Source of the DNA: Bacillota bacterium
Lineage (GTDB): Bacteria > Bacillota > Clostridia > Oscillospirales > Oscillospiraceae
Direction of reading: 5' to 3'
DNA length: 6,460 nucleotides
Assembly: GCA_017861415.1 (NCBI GenBank)
Contig: JAGFXS010000075.1
Coordinates: 1-6,460, forward strand
This document shows, in pieces, positions 4,529-6,460 of this stretch. The first letter of the stretch is position 1; each line of letters starts with the position of its first letter. A program made the position numbers and the translations under genes. The notes beneath the pieces were generated by a model. It worked only from the letters and a program-made list of their open reading frames with translations. It made no database searches and was not told where the DNA came from.

Positions 4529-5575
4529 TTAGTGTGCCAGATATTGTTCCAAAATATCCGAAAAGCCGGCATAAGCGGCGGGGATGGCATATTGATGGCG
4601 CACCGCGTCCCTGTCGGCCCAAATCCATTCCGGAGGAAGGTGGGAGGAAGAGACTTCCAGCACATAGGCCTCCATATGCCACTCCACATGGGTGAAGATA
4701 TGTCTTGATACCCCCGCAAAGGAGGGCTGACCCAAAGAAATGCCCCAGGCCTCTAGTTGTGTGCGCGCATCGGCGGAGTGCTCACAGGGCGGCTCCCACA
4801 GACCGGCCAGGAGCCCCTTTTGCGGCCTGCGCCGTAGGGCGACCTTCCCCTGATAGAAAAAGAAAAATACGTTCCGTTCTTCGATCCGGCGGGCTTTTTT
4901 GGGACTGCGAACCGGCAGAACCGTCTCTAGTCCCTTTTGGTGCGCCAGGCAAAAAGACGCAGCAGGACAGCTGTCACACAGGGGGGCACCATTCGGCAGG
5001 CAGATCAGCGCCCCCAGATCCATCATAGCTTGATTAAACGCCCCCGGGGCCTTAATAGGGATAATCTCCGTCAAAAGGGCGGTAACCTTTTTTTTCATAG
5101 CGGGAGTGGTAATGTCGCCGTCATCACCTGTGATCCGGGCGGTGACTCGGAGAAGGTTTCCGTCAACAGCGGGGAGGGCTTCCCCATAGGCGATAGAGGC
5201 AATGGCGGCGGCGGTGTACTCACCGATGCCAGCAAGACTGCGTAGCTCCAGATAGGTATCAGGAAACTGTCCGCCAAAGTCCGTTATTACCTGGCGGGCG
5301 GCCTTTTGAAGGTTGCGGGCGCGGCTGTAATAGCCCAAGCCTTCCCAAAGCTTCAGGAGCTGATCCTCCGGGGCGGCGGCTAAAGCTGCCGGGGTTGGAA
5401 ATGCGGCCATAAAACGGTCAAAATAGCTTAAAACCGCAGTAACCCGAGTCTGCTGAAGCATAATCTCGGACACCCACACCCGATAGGGGGTGGGTAAAGT
5501 GCGCCAAGGCAGGGTTCGGGCGTTATCACGATACCATTCCAGAAGGGGAATGGGGAGCTTAGAAATGGGATTCAC
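4529..5575 (-). CDS. mutY: A/G-specific adenine glycosylase
   Basis: MutY removes adenine mispaired with 8-oxoguanine or guanine, preventing G:C to T:A mutations. From GTG 5575 it is 348 residues. The catalytic glutamate is E37 in VWVSEIMLQQT and the helix-hairpin-helix is LAGIGEYTAAAIA. The second catalytic aspartate is D138 in AVDGNLLRV; both match E. coli numbering. The 4Fe-4S ligands are C192, C200, C203 and C209. Spacing is C-x7-C-x2-C-x5-C, one residue more than the E. coli C-x6 gap. Residues about 230-340 form the NUDIX-like 8-oxoguanine recognition domain (FFFFYQGKVALRRRP, HIFTHVEWHM). An upstream TTG at 5602 would lengthen it by 9 residues, but GGAGG lies 6 bases before the GTG. The GTG overlaps the end of the pseudouridine synthase gene by 17 bases, implying coupled translation. 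Confidence 0.96.
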   Translation of the reverse strand: MNPISKLPIPLLEWYRDNARTLPWRTLPTPYRVWVSEIMLQQTRVTAVLSYFDRFMAAFPTPAALAAAPEDQLLKLWEGLGYYSRARNLQKAARQVITDFGGQFPDTYLELRSLAGIGEYTAAAIASIAYGEALPAVDGNLLRVTARITGDDGDITTPAMKKKVTALLTEIIPIKAPGAFNQAMMDLGALICLPNGAPLCDSCPAASFCLAHQKGLETVLPVRSPKKARRIEERNVFFFFYQGKVALRRRPQKGLLAGLWEPPCEHSADARTQLEAWGISLGQPSFAGVSRHIFTHVEWHMEAYVLEVSSSHLPPEWIWADRDAVRHQYAIPAAYAGFSDILEQYLAH

Positions 5576-6460
5576 AGAAGTCCTCCAAAATTGATTTTTC
5601 AAGGGGAGAAACCCCGGGAAGTAAGTCGGCGAGAGGTTGGGGAAGGGGGCAGTGAAAGCGCAAATCCGCCCCGGTGATGGGATGTATCAGCCCCACATAG
5701 GCCGCGTGGAGGGCAAAACGACCGGGGAGAGTGGCATCCTCATTGCCGTAAAGGAAGTCCCCAATGAGGGGACAGCCCATAAAGGAGAGATGCACCCGAA
5801 TCTGATGGGTGCGCCCGGTTTCCAGGAAGACGGCGATGAGACTGCGCCCGTCCTGCGCCCCCAGAACCCGGTAATTTGTGCGAGCAAAAGCGCCGTCGGG
5901 GCTTACTTGTCGGCGGATGGGGGAATTCTCTGCCCGGGCGATGGGCTTGTCAATCAATCCCTCGCGAGGGAAAGGAACCCCACGGCAGACCGCCAGATAG
6001 CCTCGCCGAAAGGCACCGGTGTGGAGGGCGCGGCCCAGCTGCTCGTGGGCGTGAGGGTGTTTGGCCACCACCATAAGACCGGAGGTGCCGCGATCTAAGC
6101 GATTCACGGGATGAAAATCAGCCAAAAGGCCAATACTGTCGTAATAGTAAATGAGGAAGTTGCCCAGGGAGTCGTGCCGATGGCCGGGACCGGGGTGAAC
6201 GGCAAGGCCTGCGGGCTTGTCCAACACAAGAAGGTCTTCGTCTTCGTAACAGATGTTGAGGGGACCGGGGGTGGGCACCAAACGCCCCGCTGTGCCAAAT
6301 CCCCCTATCTGAACAGAGAGCGTTTGGCCTGGAGCAACCTGCGCGGTGGTGAAGACGGGCGTGCCGTCTAAGGTGATGCCGCCCGGAGTACTCTTGGCTC
6401 GCCGTACTGCACCGCCGGAGAGGCCAAGCTCGTGCCGGAGCAGGGTGTTTACTGATTTGT
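5559..6460 (-). CDS. RluA/RluD-family 23S rRNA pseudouridine synthase (N-terminus cut by window edge)
   Basis: The frame stays open to the right edge, so the true start lies outside; 299 residues are visible and probably only about 10-15 are missing. Visible residues 1-50 look like an S4-type RNA-binding domain (VNTLLRHELGLSGGAVRRAK, then TLDGTPVF, VAPGQTLSV). The catalytic domain follows: YEDEDLLVLDKPAGLAVHPG, then HPVNRLDRGTSGLMVVAK with catalytic aspartate at visible residue 122, LETGRTHQIRVHLSFMGCPLIGD and RFALHAAYVGL. These enzymes isomerise specific uridines in rRNA to pseudouridine. Which uridine cannot be told, because Firmicutes carry several RluA/RluD paralogues. The apparent TTG start at 6281 is rejected, because it would remove the S4 domain. 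The stop TAA (5561-5559) lies 17 bases inside mutY. Confidence 0.94.
   Translation of the reverse strand, partial: KSVNTLLRHELGLSGGAVRRAKSTPGGITLDGTPVFTTAQVAPGQTLSVQIGGFGTAGRLVPTPGPLNICYEDEDLLVLDKPAGLAVHPGPGHRHDSLGNFLIYYYDSIGLLADFHPVNRLDRGTSGLMVVAKHPHAHEQLGRALHTGAFRRGYLAVCRGVPFPREGLIDKPIARAENSPIRRQVSPDGAFARTNYRVLGAQDGRSLIAVFLETGRTHQIRVHLSFMGCPLIGDFLYGNEDATLPGRFALHAAYVGLIHPITGADLRFHCPLPQPLADLLPGVSPLEKSILEDFCESHF
5582..5586 (-). promoter_or_regulatory. Ribosome binding site fixing the mutY GTG start
   Basis: On the minus strand GGAGG is followed after six bases (ACTTCT) by GTG 5575-5573. The site lies inside the last codons of the upstream pseudouridine synthase gene. No comparable site was seen before the alternative TTG at 5602, so GTG is the preferred start. 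Confidence 0.8.

Noticed and set aside
4529..5602. mutY starting at TTG 5602
   Set aside because: No ribosome binding site precedes it, whereas GTG 5575 has GGAGG at 6 bases and gives the expected N-terminus.
5559..6281. Pseudouridine synthase starting at TTG 6281
   Set aside because: The same frame continues without a stop to 6458 and encodes an S4-like domain typical of the family.
1..6460. A novel multi-gene defence, secretion or biosynthetic system
   Set aside because: All genes are housekeeping or common regulators; no nuclease, toxin pair, transposase, repeat array or phage gene is seen. The novelty, if any, lies in the infC leader RNA.

Overview
The window looks like the chromosome of a Gram-positive, moderately GC-rich member of the Clostridia, plausibly Oscillospiraceae-like. 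The basis is the infC-rpmI-rplT gene order behind an attenuator-type leader, strong GGAGG ribosome binding sites throughout, the clostridial flavour of the protein sequences, and a membrane-anchored M23 protein of the kind seen in endospore formers. The taxon is an inference from protein style, not from a marker gene. I see no mobile element, CRISPR array, tRNA or rRNA.

Layout: (1) 1-1079, minus strand, a LuxR-type HTH regulator whose C-terminus runs off the left edge, with its own sigma-A-like promoter near 1159-1187. (2) 1080-1528, a divergent intergenic region. It carries a near-consensus extended -10 promoter reading right and a long structured 5' leader with two intrinsic terminators, a candidate antiterminator pairing and a possible small upstream ORF. 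(3) 1529-2674, plus strand, the translation operon infC (IF3), rpmI (L35) and rplT (L20), closed by a strong terminator at 2683-2721. (4) 2746-2793, a long inverted repeat acting as a bidirectional terminator between convergent transcription units. (5) 2818-6460, minus strand, a run of four genes read right to left: an RluA-family pseudouridine synthase (N-terminus cut by the right edge), mutY overlapping it by 17 bases, a PflX-like radical SAM protein 22 bases on, and an M23 (SpoIIQ-like) metallopeptidase-fold membrane protein 81 bases further.

The most interesting part is the infC leader. infC has no ATG, GTG or TTG at the correct N-terminus and appears to start at AUC (1529), in keeping with IF3 genes that use starts discriminated against by IF3 itself. 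Upstream, segment 1381-1393 can pair at 12 of 13 positions with 1475-1487, which includes the 5' arm of the terminator just before the gene. This is a textbook antiterminator/terminator switch and probably responds to L20. The rest is mostly ordinary housekeeping DNA. I found no convincing undescribed multi-gene system.
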